64,000 nt of DNA from JAZKDW01 sp040387375 (GCA_040387375.1 JAZKDW010000051.1:9182-73181); one strand, 5' to 3'. Shown: positions 52,324 through 61,494, counted from the first letter of the stretch. Program-made: numbers and translations. Notes: generated by a model not told the origin, from the sequence alone.

Positions 52324-53427
52324 TTAGATACACCGTGAGCGGAATTTGATGGCGCCAACCAGTCGCCAGAAAACCGCCAGCGGCGGAATCAGCGCCGAGG
52401 TCACGATCATTTCCGCAATATGCGCTGGTGTCTTGACGGCAGGCGCGATACGCATGGCGCAGAAGCGCGCGCTCAGCGCGAGCCAGAACAATCCTGCCAG
52501 CGCGGCGGGCATGGTCTGGCGCAACGCCAGCGCACCGATACCAGACAGCATGGCGGCAACGATCAGGTAATAATCCCAGCGCGGCGCGGCGCGGATTTTC
52601 TGGCGGTACAAGGCCGGGTGTTTTTTGTACAGCAGCGCATCGAAAGCTATTTTTTTCTGCTGGCGCAGGCTCACGCCCCACGATGCCGGGCGGATCGGAT
52701 GTGTGATGACGGCGGCCGGCGCATGGACGATGCGGCCGGCAAGGCCGAGCAGCCTGAAATACAGGTCGGCATCCTCGCGCCACGCCAGGCGAAAACGCTC
52801 GTCGAAACCGTCCAGCGCTTCCAGCGCCTGCTTCCGGCAAAAGCAATTGGCGGTGACGAACTCGGCCGTCTCCAGGTTTTTCGCATCGCGTTCGTAATCG
52901 GTGAGCCGGGCCGGCGCCGGCATGTCGATGCGGCCCCATACCGCCACCACATCCGCTGCGAAAGCCTGCAAGCCCTGCCGCAGCCAATCCGGGCTGGCGA
53001 CGGTATCGTCATCGGTGAACGCGATGATCGCACCGCGTGCGGCGCGCCAGCCGCGATTGCGCGCGGCCGCCGGTCCATGCGGGCCGCTCGATGCGATGTA
53101 GGTAACGGCCGGCCCCGCCACCGCGGCCCAATCGCTGACTACGATGCGTGTGCTGCTGCAGGGAGCATCATCGACCACAATGATTTCGAACCGCGCCGCA
53201 TCGGCACGCTGCAACAGCAGGCTCGCCAGGCAATGGCTTAACAGCTGCGGCCGGCGGCAAGTCGGCACGACGACCGACACCAGGATGCCGGAGGCGGGCG
53301 GGTTATCCGCATGCGCGCCGCCGGCCCATGCCGGTGGCGCCAGCACATGCGGCTTGCCGGTCGCCTGCTGCTCGCGGGAAGGCGGGCGGCGTTGCCTGCT
53401 GAATGCAATTATTTTTGCCATGTGCAT
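52324..53427 (-). CDS. Glycosyltransferase family 2 with C-terminal membrane segments
   Basis: The 367-residue protein has a GT-A fold. VSVVVPTCRRPQLLSHCLASLL starts it, IIVVDDAP and FTDDDTVASPDW (the DxD metal site) follow, and LDGFDERFRLAWREDADLYFRL holds the ED catalytic-base motif. Two or three hydrophobic helices close it (WDYYLIVAAMLSGIGALAL ... LAGLFWLALSARF). ATG 53427 has AGGA 4-5 nt upstream and gives MHMAKIIAFS; ATG 53421 is also possible. The open frame further upstream overlaps the ABC gene and has no similarity. Confidence 0.85.
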   Translation of the reverse strand: MHMAKIIAFSRQRRPPSREQQATGKPHVLAPPAWAGGAHADNPPASGILVSVVVPTCRRPQLLSHCLASLLLQRADAARFEIIVVDDAPCSSTRIVVSDWAAVAGPAVTYIASSGPHGPAAARNRGWRAARGAIIAFTDDDTVASPDWLRQGLQAFAADVVAVWGRIDMPAPARLTDYERDAKNLETAEFVTANCFCRKQALEALDGFDERFRLAWREDADLYFRLLGLAGRIVHAPAAVITHPIRPASWGVSLRQQKKIAFDALLYKKHPALYRQKIRAAPRWDYYLIVAAMLSGIGALALRQTMPAALAGLFWLALSARFCAMRIAPAVKTPAHIAEMIVTSALIPPLAVFWRLVGAIKFRSRCI

Positions 53428-53551
53428 GTTCCTGCAAAAATTCAGGCGCGGATTTCCCATCGGTTTGCAGCGATTTCCGAACCTCATCAAACTGCTTCCG
53501 GAATGACAGATGCAAATCCTGTTCCAGCGCCAGGAAACATGGTGGGCGGAT

Positions 53552-55342
53552 TCAGATCGCGACACCGGATTCCTGCAGTTTTTCCGCCCGCAGTTGAAGG
53601 CGCCACAGTTGCGCATAAACACCGCCCAAGCGAAGCAGGTCGGCATGCGTGCCGCGTTCAACGATACGGCCGTGTTCGAGCACCAGGATCTCGTCGGCGT
53701 CGACCACGGTCGACAGCCGGTGCGCAATCACCAGCGCGGTCCGGTTGTGGGACAGGCGGTCCAGCTCATCCTGGATCGCACGCTCCGACTGCGAGTCGAG
53801 GGCCGAGGTGGCTTCATCGAAAATCAGGATCGGCGGATCTTTCAGGATCGCACGCGCGATCGCAATGCGCTGCCGCTCGCCGCCCGATAGCTGCACCCCG
53901 CGTTCGCCCGCAGGCGTATCGTATTTCAGCGGCAGCGACTCGATGAAGTCATGCACATGCGCGGCTTTTGCCGCCGCGATGATGGCTTCCGGCGTCGCGC
54001 CCGGCCGGCCATAACCGATGTTGTAGGCGATGGTATCGTTGAACAGGATCGTATCCTGCGGCACCACGCCGATCGACTGCCGCAGGCTGTGCGAGGCGAC
54101 CTCGCGGATGTCCCTGCCGTCTACGGTGATGCGGCCCTCGCTGGCCTCGTAAAACCGCAGCAGCAGCCGCGCCAGTGTCGATTTGCCGGAGCCGCTGCCG
54201 CCGACCACCGCCACCGTGCGCCCGGGCGGAACCCGGAAGCTGACATCGCGCAGGATTGGCCGCGCGGGATCGTATTGGAAGCTGACATGCTCGAACGCCA
54301 GCGCCGGTGTGGCGACGTCCAGCGCGGGCAAGCCGGCCGGCTCTTCTGTCTCCGGCCGCTCGCGCAGCAGCTGGAACAGCTTTTCGGTATTCACCAGCGC
54401 ATCCCTGGCTTCGCGGTACACAAATCCGAGCGAGTTCAGCGGCAGGCAGATTTGCAGCATGTAGGCATTGATCAGCACCAGGTCGCCGACAGTCAGCCGG
54501 CGTGTCATCACGTCGTGTCCCGCGAGCAGCATGATTGCCGCCACGCCCACGCCGATGATTGCGCTCTGTCCGACATGCAGCGTGAACAGCGCCTTCTGAT
54601 TCTGGATTGCGGCCGCCGTCCAGTCTTCCATGATTTCCCGGAACCGTTGCGCTTCCAGGTCTTCATTGGTGAAATACTTGACGGCGTCGTAATTGATCAG
54701 GCTATCGGCCAGCCGGCTCTTGGCGTTGCTGTCGAGGCGGTTGACGCGGCGCTGGAACAGCGCCCGGCGCGCGGTGAACAATATGGTGAAGCCGGTGTAC
54801 AGCAGGAAGGTGGCGCTGATGACGGTGGTGTACCAGATGCTGTAGCGGCTGACCAGGATGGCCAGCACGAGGCCGATTTCGACCAGCGTCGGCACCAGCG
54901 TAAACAGGCCGACGCCGAGCAGGAAGGCAATCCCGGCGGTGCCGCGATCGATGTCCGGCAGCAGGCCGCCGATGCTGTGCTGGGCATGGAATCGCGAACC
55001 CAGCCGGTGCAGATGGGTGAATACCTTCATTGCATAGGCCGCGACCGTGCGCTGGGTAACCCGAGAAAAAAGCAGGTCGCGCAATTCATTGAACAAGGTG
55101 CTGGAAAATCGCAGCGCTGCATAACCTGCCAGCAGCAGTACCGGCAATAGCAAGACTTGCTCCGGTCGCGACAGCGCATCGATGATGCGCTTGAGCACAA
55201 GCGGTACTGCCACGCTGGCGACTTTTGCCAGGATCAGGAATACCACTGCGCCAAGAACCCGCCAGCGATGCGCGGCAACGACCTGCCACAAGTCTTCCAG
55301 TAATCGTTGCCCGCCCTCTGGCCGGCGATGGAATCGGAACAT
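53552..55342 (-). CDS. ATM1/HMT1-type ABC exporter (fused permease-ATPase)
   Basis: The 596-residue half-transporter has an N-terminal six-helix permease with the ATM1-like NYDAVKYFTNEDLEAQRF segment. An ATPase domain follows with Walker A GGSGSGKST (about 385), Q-loop PQDTILFNDTI, signature LSGGERQRIAIARA and Walker B ILIFDEATSALD. Relatives export glutathione- or persulfide-linked compounds or heavy-metal complexes. ATG 55342 (MFRFHRRPEGG) is chosen as the family-like start. It lies upstream of the GT2-GT4 pair in the same direction with a 124-nt gap. Confidence 0.87.
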   Translation of the reverse strand: MFRFHRRPEGGQRLLEDLWQVVAAHRWRVLGAVVFLILAKVASVAVPLVLKRIIDALSRPEQVLLLPVLLLAGYAALRFSSTLFNELRDLLFSRVTQRTVAAYAMKVFTHLHRLGSRFHAQHSIGGLLPDIDRGTAGIAFLLGVGLFTLVPTLVEIGLVLAILVSRYSIWYTTVISATFLLYTGFTILFTARRALFQRRVNRLDSNAKSRLADSLINYDAVKYFTNEDLEAQRFREIMEDWTAAAIQNQKALFTLHVGQSAIIGVGVAAIMLLAGHDVMTRRLTVGDLVLINAYMLQICLPLNSLGFVYREARDALVNTEKLFQLLRERPETEEPAGLPALDVATPALAFEHVSFQYDPARPILRDVSFRVPPGRTVAVVGGSGSGKSTLARLLLRFYEASEGRITVDGRDIREVASHSLRQSIGVVPQDTILFNDTIAYNIGYGRPGATPEAIIAAAKAAHVHDFIESLPLKYDTPAGERGVQLSGGERQRIAIARAILKDPPILIFDEATSALDSQSERAIQDELDRLSHNRTALVIAHRLSTVVDADEILVLEHGRIVERGTHADLLRLGGVYAQLWRLQLRAEKLQESGVAI

Positions 55343-55484
55343 GCTGGAACGTGGTTCGATTACAGAGAATATCCGGATGTTTCGGATGAAAATATCTTTT
55401 ATTTTAGGCGGACAGGGCGACGGACGCCAAGCGCGGAACAGAAAAATTCTCGCGCGCAGGTCACACACGCATGACCTCGCGGCA

Positions 55485-55503
55485 GCCGGTAATTTTTACC
55501 GGC
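55485..55503. promoter_or_regulatory. Perfect dyad upstream of the SRPBCC-Hsp20 gene
   Basis: GCCGGTAATTTTTACCGGC has 8-bp arms (GCCGGTAA/TTACCGGC) with a 3-nt centre. It is the most symmetric version of the recurring TTTTTAC element. The nearest downstream -24/-12 candidate (ATGGAACTATGTAATGC, 55530s) has one base too many, so a sigma-54 promoter is not established here. Confidence 0.45.
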
Positions 55504-55604
55504 TTCATCTCCTGCCGTGCAAATTGTTATGGAACTATGTAATGCGGACAGAGCCTTACTCTCATCGAGAGTCTCGTCCGAAGGGGCCATTTGACAGGAG
55601 TTGA

Positions 55605-56630
55605 ATGATGGCAAGAATCGAAAAAGAAATTGAAGTGAATGTGCCGCAAAGCACTGCGTACAATCAATGGATGCAGTTTGAAGACTATCCCCGTTTCATG
55701 GAAGGTGTACGGGAAGTGCGGCTGGTCGACGATGCGCGCCTGCACTGGCGCGCCGAACGGCACGGCAAGGAAGTCGAATGGGATACGGAAATTACGGGCC
55801 GGGTACCCGATCAATGGATTGCATGGCGCGATCTGAACGGTCCCGGACATATCGGCACTGTCACGTGCGAACCGATCGAACCGGACAAGACCAGAGTGCA
55901 GATCGCGATCGACGTTGACCTTTCCGGCGCAACGGCGGAAGACATTCTGGCTGAACAGAAGATGGAGCAGCGGATCGCGCATGACCTGACCCGCTTCAAG
56001 CAAATGATGGAAAGCCGCGTCCGCGTGTCGAGCGGCGGGCCGGGCGAGGCGGCGCATGCTGAAAGCGGTCCCGGGGAAGGGACGCAAGCGCCGCACGCTG
56101 CGGCTGGCGGCAAAGCCGAGGCGTCAGGCAGGGCAGGTGGGGCGCAAGCGTGGATTCCCAGTCTGTTGCGGGGGTGGGAAGAGCCGCTGGTGCGCATGCG
56201 CCAGATCAGCGAAGAAATGGACCAGATGTTCGAGAAGTACATCGGCCGCCCGGTGGCATCGCGCCTGGGGCAGGGCGGCATGTCCGGCAAATGGATGCCG
56301 CCGGTGGAAGTGTCGCAGCGCGAGGACCGTCTGGTCGTCAGCGCCGATCTGCCCGGCATCAAGCGGGAAGACGTGCAGATTGAAATCAAGGGTGGCAAAC
56401 TGACCATTGCCGGCGAGCGGCGCGAGGACGCGCAGCCGGCGACGCCGGAAGGTTATCGGCGCTCGGAGCGGACCTACGGCCAGTTCTATCGTATGATTCC
56501 CTTGCCGGAAGGTGTGGATCCCGACTCGGCGATGGCGCTGATGCAGGACGGCGTGCTGGAAATTACGGTGCGCATGCCGACTGCCGAAGAGCGCCGGGGC
56601 CGGCGCGTGGATATCCAGACGCCGAAGTAA
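55605..56630 (+). CDS. Fusion of an SRPBCC (polyketide-cyclase-like) domain with an Hsp20 chaperone
   Basis: The protein has 341 residues. Residues 1 to about 145 form an SRPBCC/START-like domain (KEIEVNVPQSTAYNQWMQFEDYPRFMEGVREVRLVDDARLHWRA ... WDTEITGRVPDQWIAW). An Ala/Gly-rich linker (about 147-185) follows. From about 215 an alpha-crystallin domain starts (WMPPVEVSQREDRLVVSADLPGIKREDVQIEIKGGKLTIAGER ... GQFYRMIPLPEGVDPDSAMALMQDGVLEITVRMP). The Hsp20 half would hold unfolded proteins, and the SRPBCC half may bind a hydrophobic ligand or membrane. AGGAG precedes ATG 55605 (4 nt) and ATG 55608 (7 nt). Confidence 0.88.
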   Translation: MMARIEKEIEVNVPQSTAYNQWMQFEDYPRFMEGVREVRLVDDARLHWRAERHGKEVEWDTEITGRVPDQWIAWRDLNGPGHIGTVTCEPIEPDKTRVQIAIDVDLSGATAEDILAEQKMEQRIAHDLTRFKQMMESRVRVSSGGPGEAAHAESGPGEGTQAPHAAAGGKAEASGRAGGAQAWIPSLLRGWEEPLVRMRQISEEMDQMFEKYIGRPVASRLGQGGMSGKWMPPVEVSQREDRLVVSADLPGIKREDVQIEIKGGKLTIAGERREDAQPATPEGYRRSERTYGQFYRMIPLPEGVDPDSAMALMQDGVLEITVRMPTAEERRGRRVDIQTPK

Positions 56631-56662
56631 ACGCAAGCGCCCGCACTATCGCACGCACGCCA

Positions 56663-58060
56663 GTGCCTTGGTTAGCGTGCGATTTTCATGTTCTCAATAA
56701 CAGCCTGAATGGCGCCCAGGGAGATTTTATCGAAACCACAATTGTCTGGTACGTGATCGTAGGCGCACTGCTGATATCGATGGGCCTGATGGAATCGGTA
56801 TTGCACAAGCTGCCGCTGAGCCCGGCCATGTTTTATCTGCCGGTCGGGTACGCGCTCGGGCCTGGCGGCTTCGGCCTGATTGCACTTGATTCGACCGAAC
56901 ACGCACCGACACTGACGGTGATTGCCGAGATCGCGCTGCTGATTTCCCTGTTCACCGTAGGACTGAAATTGCGGGTGTCGCTGTCCGACCGGATCTGGTG
57001 GCTGCCGGTGCGCCTCGGCTTGCTCGCGATGGTGCTGACCATTGGCTTGCTGACGCTGGTTGGCGTTTATTTCCTGCATTTGCCGCTGGGCGCGGCGATC
57101 CTGCTGGCGGCCATTCTCGCGCCGACCGATCCGATCCTCGCTTCCGATGTGCAGATCCAGGACGTAGGGGACCGCGACCGCATCCGCTTCAGCTTGTCCG
57201 CCGAAGGCGGCTTGAATGACGGCACCACTTTTCCGTTTGTCATGCTGGGGCTGGCGCTGCTCGGCGTGCCCGACGCCGGCGACTACAGCACCTGGTGGGC
57301 ATTGCCTTTGACCGCATGGGGAATCGTGGCGGGCCTGGCAGTCGGCTGGCTGATGGGATCGGCGGTCGGACGCCTGGTTGTCTACCTGCGCCATCATCAT
57401 CAGTCGGCGCTGGGCATGGAAGAATTCCTGACGCTGGGCCTGATTGCGCTGTCATACGGTGTCGCTCATCTGGTGCATGGGATCGGGTTTGTCGCGGTAT
57501 TTGCGACTGGCCTCGCGGTACGGAGAATTGAATTCAAGGCAAGCGGTGACAAGACGCCGGACGTGGTGATCGGCGCACTCGCCCTCGGCGCCGAGGACGA
57601 GGCTGAGACCGATCGGCAGAAGGGACCCGCGTACATGACGGAGAAGGTACTCGGCTTTAACAAGCAGCTCGAACACATCGCGGAATTTGCGATGGTGATG
57701 ATTCTCGGGGTGGTCCTGTCCGGCAGCGGATTTTCCGTTGAAGGGGCAGCCGTCGCCGCGCTGCTGTTTTTTGTGGTGCGGCCGGCGGCGGTGACGCTGG
57801 CGCTGGCCGGCGCGAAGCGTACACGATTGCAGAATGGGCTGATGTGCTGGTTTGGCATACGCGGCATCGGTTCACTGTATTACCTGATGTTTGCCCTGCA
57901 ATACCAGTGGTTGCCGCATCTCACGGATCGTTTTGTATCGCTGGTGCTGACGGTGATCGCCTTGTCGGTGGTGTTGCATGGCATTTCGTCGACGCCGTTG
58001 ATGGATCTGTATTACCGGCGCACGCGCCGGAAAAATACCAGGGCTGTGGAGGGTAAATAA
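56663..58060 (+). CDS. Monovalent cation:proton antiporter (CPA1/NhaP-like)
   Basis: The protein of up to 465 residues has about 12 transmembrane segments. The antiporter core is LLAAILAPTDPILASDVQIQ, EGGLNDGTTFPFVMLGLALLG and the C-terminal WFGIRGIGSLYYLMFAL. It exchanges Na+ or K+ for H+. The start is unclear. The family would begin near FIETTIVWYVIVGALL, but no ATG, GTG or TTG lies just before it. An AGGGAG (56718-56723) is followed 5 nt later by in-frame ATC 56729. GTG 56663 gives a longer N-terminus. It follows the Hsp20 fusion by 32 nt. Confidence 0.82.
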   Translation: MPWLACDFHVLNNSLNGAQGDFIETTIVWYVIVGALLISMGLMESVLHKLPLSPAMFYLPVGYALGPGGFGLIALDSTEHAPTLTVIAEIALLISLFTVGLKLRVSLSDRIWWLPVRLGLLAMVLTIGLLTLVGVYFLHLPLGAAILLAAILAPTDPILASDVQIQDVGDRDRIRFSLSAEGGLNDGTTFPFVMLGLALLGVPDAGDYSTWWALPLTAWGIVAGLAVGWLMGSAVGRLVVYLRHHHQSALGMEEFLTLGLIALSYGVAHLVHGIGFVAVFATGLAVRRIEFKASGDKTPDVVIGALALGAEDEAETDRQKGPAYMTEKVLGFNKQLEHIAEFAMVMILGVVLSGSGFSVEGAAVAALLFFVVRPAAVTLALAGAKRTRLQNGLMCWFGIRGIGSLYYLMFALQYQWLPHLTDRFVSLVLTVIALSVVLHGISSTPLMDLYYRRTRRKNTRAVEGK

Positions 58061-58063
58061 TAC

Positions 58064-58342
58064 ATGTTGACCGATATCGTTGGTTGGGCCAGCGCCTTGA
58101 TTCTGGTGCTGACAATTTCCAGGCAAGTCTATACACAGTGGCGCAGCAAGAGTGTCGCCGGCGTGTCGCGCTGGCTGTTCGTCGGGCAGGTGGCGGCGTC
58201 GATCGGGTTTGTAATCTATAGCGTGATGGTGGACAACTGGGTATTCGTTGTTGCCAATTCCTTTATCCTGCTGACCGCGGTCGTCGGCGAATGTGTCTAC
58301 ATGCGCAACAAGCGCCTCGACCCTGATAAGGCCGCGGACTGA
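58064..58342 (+). CDS. Small PQ-loop/SemiSWEET-like membrane protein
   Basis: The 92-residue protein has three transmembrane helices (IVGWASALILVLTISRQVYTQW, WLFVGQVAASIGFVIYSVMV, WVFVVANSFILLTAVVGECVYM). It resembles SemiSWEET/PQ-loop proteins, which work as dimers to carry sugars or similar solutes. ATG 58064 lies 3 nt after the antiporter stop, so both are translated together. Confidence 0.75.
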   Translation: MLTDIVGWASALILVLTISRQVYTQWRSKSVAGVSRWLFVGQVAASIGFVIYSVMVDNWVFVVANSFILLTAVVGECVYMRNKRLDPDKAAD

Positions 58343-58351
58343 AGCGGCGGC

Positions 58352-58379
58352 CATTTTTACGCTGTTCTGTAGTTCTTAC
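58352..58379. promoter_or_regulatory. Candidate activator sites before the glycan operon
   Basis: CATTTTTACG (58352-58361) and GTAGTTCTTAC (58369-58379) carry the recurring core. They lie 50-75 bp upstream of the -24 element at 58426. Confidence 0.5.
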
Positions 58380-58424
58380 GCGCCTCGATCCCCTCATCTG
58401 ACCATCAGGTCCAGTATCCCTGCC

Positions 58425-58440
58425 GGGTACGCCGTTTGCT
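58425..58440 (+). promoter_or_regulatory. Sigma-54 promoter of the GT4-carbamoyltransferase-GT9-UXS operon
   Basis: GGGTACGCCGTTTGCT has GG at 58426-58427 and GC at 58438-58439, with TACG after GG and TTTGCT. The transcript would start near 58451, 43 nt before the first gene. Confidence 0.65.
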
Positions 58441-58493
58441 CATACAAGAAGTAAATGTTATGGCGATACAAAGAATTCTGACGGACAGCACCG

Positions 58494-59759
58494 ATGCGAA
58501 AAATTGCCCTGATCAGCGAGCACGCTTCTCCTCTGGCATTGGTCGGCGGCACCGATAGCGGCGGCCAGAATGTGTACGTTGCCCATGTTGCCAGGCAGTT
58601 GGCGCGGCTCGGTTACCTGGTTGATGTTTTTACCCGGCGCGATGCGGCGGAGCAGGCGCTGGTGGTCGACTGGATGCCGCAAGTGCGGGTAATCCACGTG
58701 CCTGCCGGACCGCCATCTTTCATCGCCAAGGAAATGATGCTGCCGTATATGGAAGAATTCGGGCGTTTCGTATTGCGCTTCGCGCGCCGTGAACAGAAAC
58801 GCTATGACGTCACGCACGGCAATTTTTTCATGTCCGGCATGGTCGCGCAACAACTCAAGCAAGCCATGGGAATACCGTTCGTGATGACCTTTCATGCGCT
58901 TGGCCGCGTGCGCCGCCTGTGCCAGGGGCAGGCGGACGGTTTTCCCGACATCCGCTTTTCGATTGAAGAGAGGTTGATGCTGGATGCCGACCGCATTATT
59001 GCGGAGTGCGCCCAGGACAAACTCGACATGCAGAATCTGTACGGCGCCGATGGCAATCGGATTCATATCGTGCCGTGCGGTTTCGATCCAGATGAGTTCT
59101 GCCCGGTGGTGTCCGGCGCGCGCCGCTATCTTGCTCTGGGCGACGATGAATTCATCGTATTGCAACTGGGGCGCATGGTGCCGCGCAAGGGCATCGATAA
59201 CGTGATCAATGCCATGGCCTTGTTAAAAACCAGGCACCGCTTGCACGCGCGTTTACTGGTGGTGGGCGGCAATTCGCCGGAACCGGACCCGGTGCGCACG
59301 CCGGAAATCGGCCGTCTGATGGCGCTGGCAAAAGCGCTGAATATCGAAGGCAGCGTGACCTTTACCGGGCAGCGGCCGCGCTCGCTGCTTCGTTATTACT
59401 ACAGCGCCGCAAATGTATTCGTCACCACGCCGTGGTATGAACCGTTTGGCATCACGCCGGTCGAGGCAATGGCGTGCCGCACACCGGTGATCGGCGCCGC
59501 GGTGGGCGGCATCAAGAGCACGGTTGTCGACGGCAAGACCGGTTATCTGGTGGCGCCCCATGATTCGCAGGCCCTGGCGCAAAAGCTGGCGTGGCTGCAG
59601 CGTCATCCCCAGACCGCACAACGGCTGGGGTTGGCGGGAATGCGGCGCGCCTACCATGGTTTTACCTGGCGCACCGTGGCGACGCAGATTGCGCAGGTGT
59701 ACGATCGCGCGCTGCGCGCCAATCCGGTTTTGCCGGCGCAGCCGGAAGCGGTTGGGTAA
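58494..59759 (+). CDS. Glycosyltransferase family 4 (sucrose-phosphate-synthase/MshA-like)
   Basis: The 421-residue GT-B enzyme has the N-terminal glycine loop ISEHASPLALVGGTDSGGQNVYV and GRVRRLCQGQADGFPDIRF. Further on it has IHIVPCGFDPDEF, VLQLGRMVPRKGID and the donor-site motif TTPWYEPFGITPVEAMACRTPVIG (E-x7-E). The closest relatives by pattern are sucrose-phosphate synthases and MshA-type transferases; the product is unknown. It is the first gene of a four-gene operon under a sigma-54 promoter. Confidence 0.88.
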   Translation: MRKIALISEHASPLALVGGTDSGGQNVYVAHVARQLARLGYLVDVFTRRDAAEQALVVDWMPQVRVIHVPAGPPSFIAKEMMLPYMEEFGRFVLRFARREQKRYDVTHGNFFMSGMVAQQLKQAMGIPFVMTFHALGRVRRLCQGQADGFPDIRFSIEERLMLDADRIIAECAQDKLDMQNLYGADGNRIHIVPCGFDPDEFCPVVSGARRYLALGDDEFIVLQLGRMVPRKGIDNVINAMALLKTRHRLHARLLVVGGNSPEPDPVRTPEIGRLMALAKALNIEGSVTFTGQRPRSLLRYYYSAANVFVTTPWYEPFGITPVEAMACRTPVIGAAVGGIKSTVVDGKTGYLVAPHDSQALAQKLAWLQRHPQTAQRLGLAGMRRAYHGFTWRTVATQIAQVYDRALRANPVLPAQPEAVG

Positions 59760-59775
59760 CAGACCTGGAGGAAAC

Positions 59776-61494
59776 GTGTATACCCTCGGCATCAACGCCG
59801 CTTACCACGACTGTTCCGCCTGTCTCGTCCATGACGGCAAGGTGATCGCGGCGGCGGAAGAGGAGCGATTCACCCGCGTCAAGCATGGCAAGCGTCCAGT
59901 GCCGTTCACTACCTGGCAACTGCCTTTCCATGCGATCGACTATTGTCTGCGCGAAGCCGGCATCGGCCTCACCGCCATCGACCACATGGCCTATTCGTAT
60001 GACCCGCGCCTGCAGCTCGACGGCCATGCCATCACCGAATCGATCGGCCTGCCCCTGCAACCGTCGGCGCAGTCCTCCGAGTGGCTGTCGCCATGGGAGC
60101 CGCTGTTCCTGTCGTATATCGTCAATGCGCCGCGCCAGCTGGCGGGCGGCGCGCCGCATCATCTGCGTCAGCGTTTTTGTGGCGCGCGGCATGACGGGCC
60201 CTTCCAGTGGCATTTTGTCGAGCACCATCTGGCGCACGAGGCCAGCGCCTTCTTGGCCGCGCCATTCGAATCGTGCGCGGTGCTGACGATGGATGGCCGC
60301 GGCGAACAGGCCAGCACCAGTTACGGCGTGTATCAGGGACAGCGCTACCGCCGCCTCAAGCAAGTCAATCTGCCGCATTCGCTCGGCCTCCTGTATGAAT
60401 CCGTCACCGATTACCTGGGTTTCCTGCATTCGTCTGACGAATACAAGGTCATGGCGCTGGCATCGTATGGCAAGCCGGTCCATGCACCGCTGCTGCGCGA
60501 GGTCGTTTGTTATCGGGGCGAGGGGGAATACGAAGTGGCGCCGGTGCAATGGGAAAAACTGTTCGGCGCGGCACGCCTGCGCGGCGCCGGGCTGACGCAA
60601 CATCACATGGACATCGCCAGTTCGCTGCAGCTGGTGCTGGAAGAAACCGTGCTCAGGATGGCGGACTGGCTGCGGCGCGAAAGCGGCGAGGAAAACCTGA
60701 GCATGGCGGGCGGCGTGGCGCTGAACTGCGTGATGAATGCGACGCTGCGCGAGCGCGGAAAATTTTCGCGGGTGTGGGTGCAGCCGGCCGCGGGCGATGC
60801 CGGCACCGCATTGGGCGCGGCATTGTGGATCGATGCGCACTACGCGGACCGGACGGCGCCGCGGCGCTGGCAGATGGATCATGCATTTCTCGGCCCGGCC
60901 TACGATGACACCGAGATCGAGCAGCTTTTACGTCATGCAAAATTACGGTATCGGAGAGTAGCCGATATTGCAGGGGACACCGCGGACCTGCTGGCGCAGG
61001 ATAAAGTGGTCGGATGGTTCCAGGGCCGCATGGAATTCGGGCCGCGCGCACTCGGCGCGCGTTCCATCCTGGCGTCGCCGATCAAGGCCGCCATGCAAGG
61101 CCATCTGAACCAGATCAAGGACCGGGAAGATTTCCGGCCAGTGGCGCCGGTCGTGCTGGAAGAAGAAGCCGCTTGCTGGTTCGTCAACGGCCAGGCATCG
61201 CCGTTCATGCTGTTTGTCTACGATGTGGCGCCTGACAAGGCGGATCGGATTCCGGCGGTGCGGCATGTCGACGGCAGCGCGCGCGTTCAAACGATCAACC
61301 GCGCGCAGCATCCGCTGTATTACGATCTGCTGCAGGCGTTTGCGCAGCGCACCGGGGTGCCGGTGCTGATCAATACCTCATTCAACACACGCGGCGAACC
61401 GGTGGTGTGCACCCCGCGCGATGCGCTGGAATCGTTCTGCTCGACGCCGCTCGACGCGCTGGCGATCGGCTCCTTCCTGCTGGAAAAGCCGTGA
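59776..61494 (+). CDS. Carbamoyltransferase (NodU/CmcH family)
   Basis: The 572-residue enzyme carbamoylates a hydroxyl group of a sugar or other small molecule with carbamoyl phosphate and ATP. The N-terminal Kae1-like domain has YTLGINAAYHDCSACLVHDGKVIAAAEEERFTRVKHGK, EHHLAHEASAFLAAPF, VLTMDGRGEQAS and MAGGVALNCVMNA. The C-terminal domain has GWFQGRMEFGPRALGARSILASP and NTSFNTRGEPVVCTP. GTG 59776 with GGAGGAAAC just upstream is the start; the frame extends upstream but inside the GT4 gene. It lies 16 nt after the GT4 stop, so the glycan made by this operon is probably carbamoylated. Confidence 0.92.
   Translation: MYTLGINAAYHDCSACLVHDGKVIAAAEEERFTRVKHGKRPVPFTTWQLPFHAIDYCLREAGIGLTAIDHMAYSYDPRLQLDGHAITESIGLPLQPSAQSSEWLSPWEPLFLSYIVNAPRQLAGGAPHHLRQRFCGARHDGPFQWHFVEHHLAHEASAFLAAPFESCAVLTMDGRGEQASTSYGVYQGQRYRRLKQVNLPHSLGLLYESVTDYLGFLHSSDEYKVMALASYGKPVHAPLLREVVCYRGEGEYEVAPVQWEKLFGAARLRGAGLTQHHMDIASSLQLVLEETVLRMADWLRRESGEENLSMAGGVALNCVMNATLRERGKFSRVWVQPAAGDAGTALGAALWIDAHYADRTAPRRWQMDHAFLGPAYDDTEIEQLLRHAKLRYRRVADIAGDTADLLAQDKVVGWFQGRMEFGPRALGARSILASPIKAAMQGHLNQIKDREDFRPVAPVVLEEEAACWFVNGQASPFMLFVYDVAPDKADRIPAVRHVDGSARVQTINRAQHPLYYDLLQAFAQRTGVPVLINTSFNTRGEPVVCTPRDALESFCSTPLDALAIGSFLLEKP

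Noticed and set aside
55530..55549. Sigma-54 promoter before the SRPBCC-Hsp20 gene (ATGGAACTATGTAATGC)
   Set aside because: GG and GC are 13 bp apart instead of 12, which sigma-54 does not normally tolerate. The upstream dyad is kept as a separate observation.
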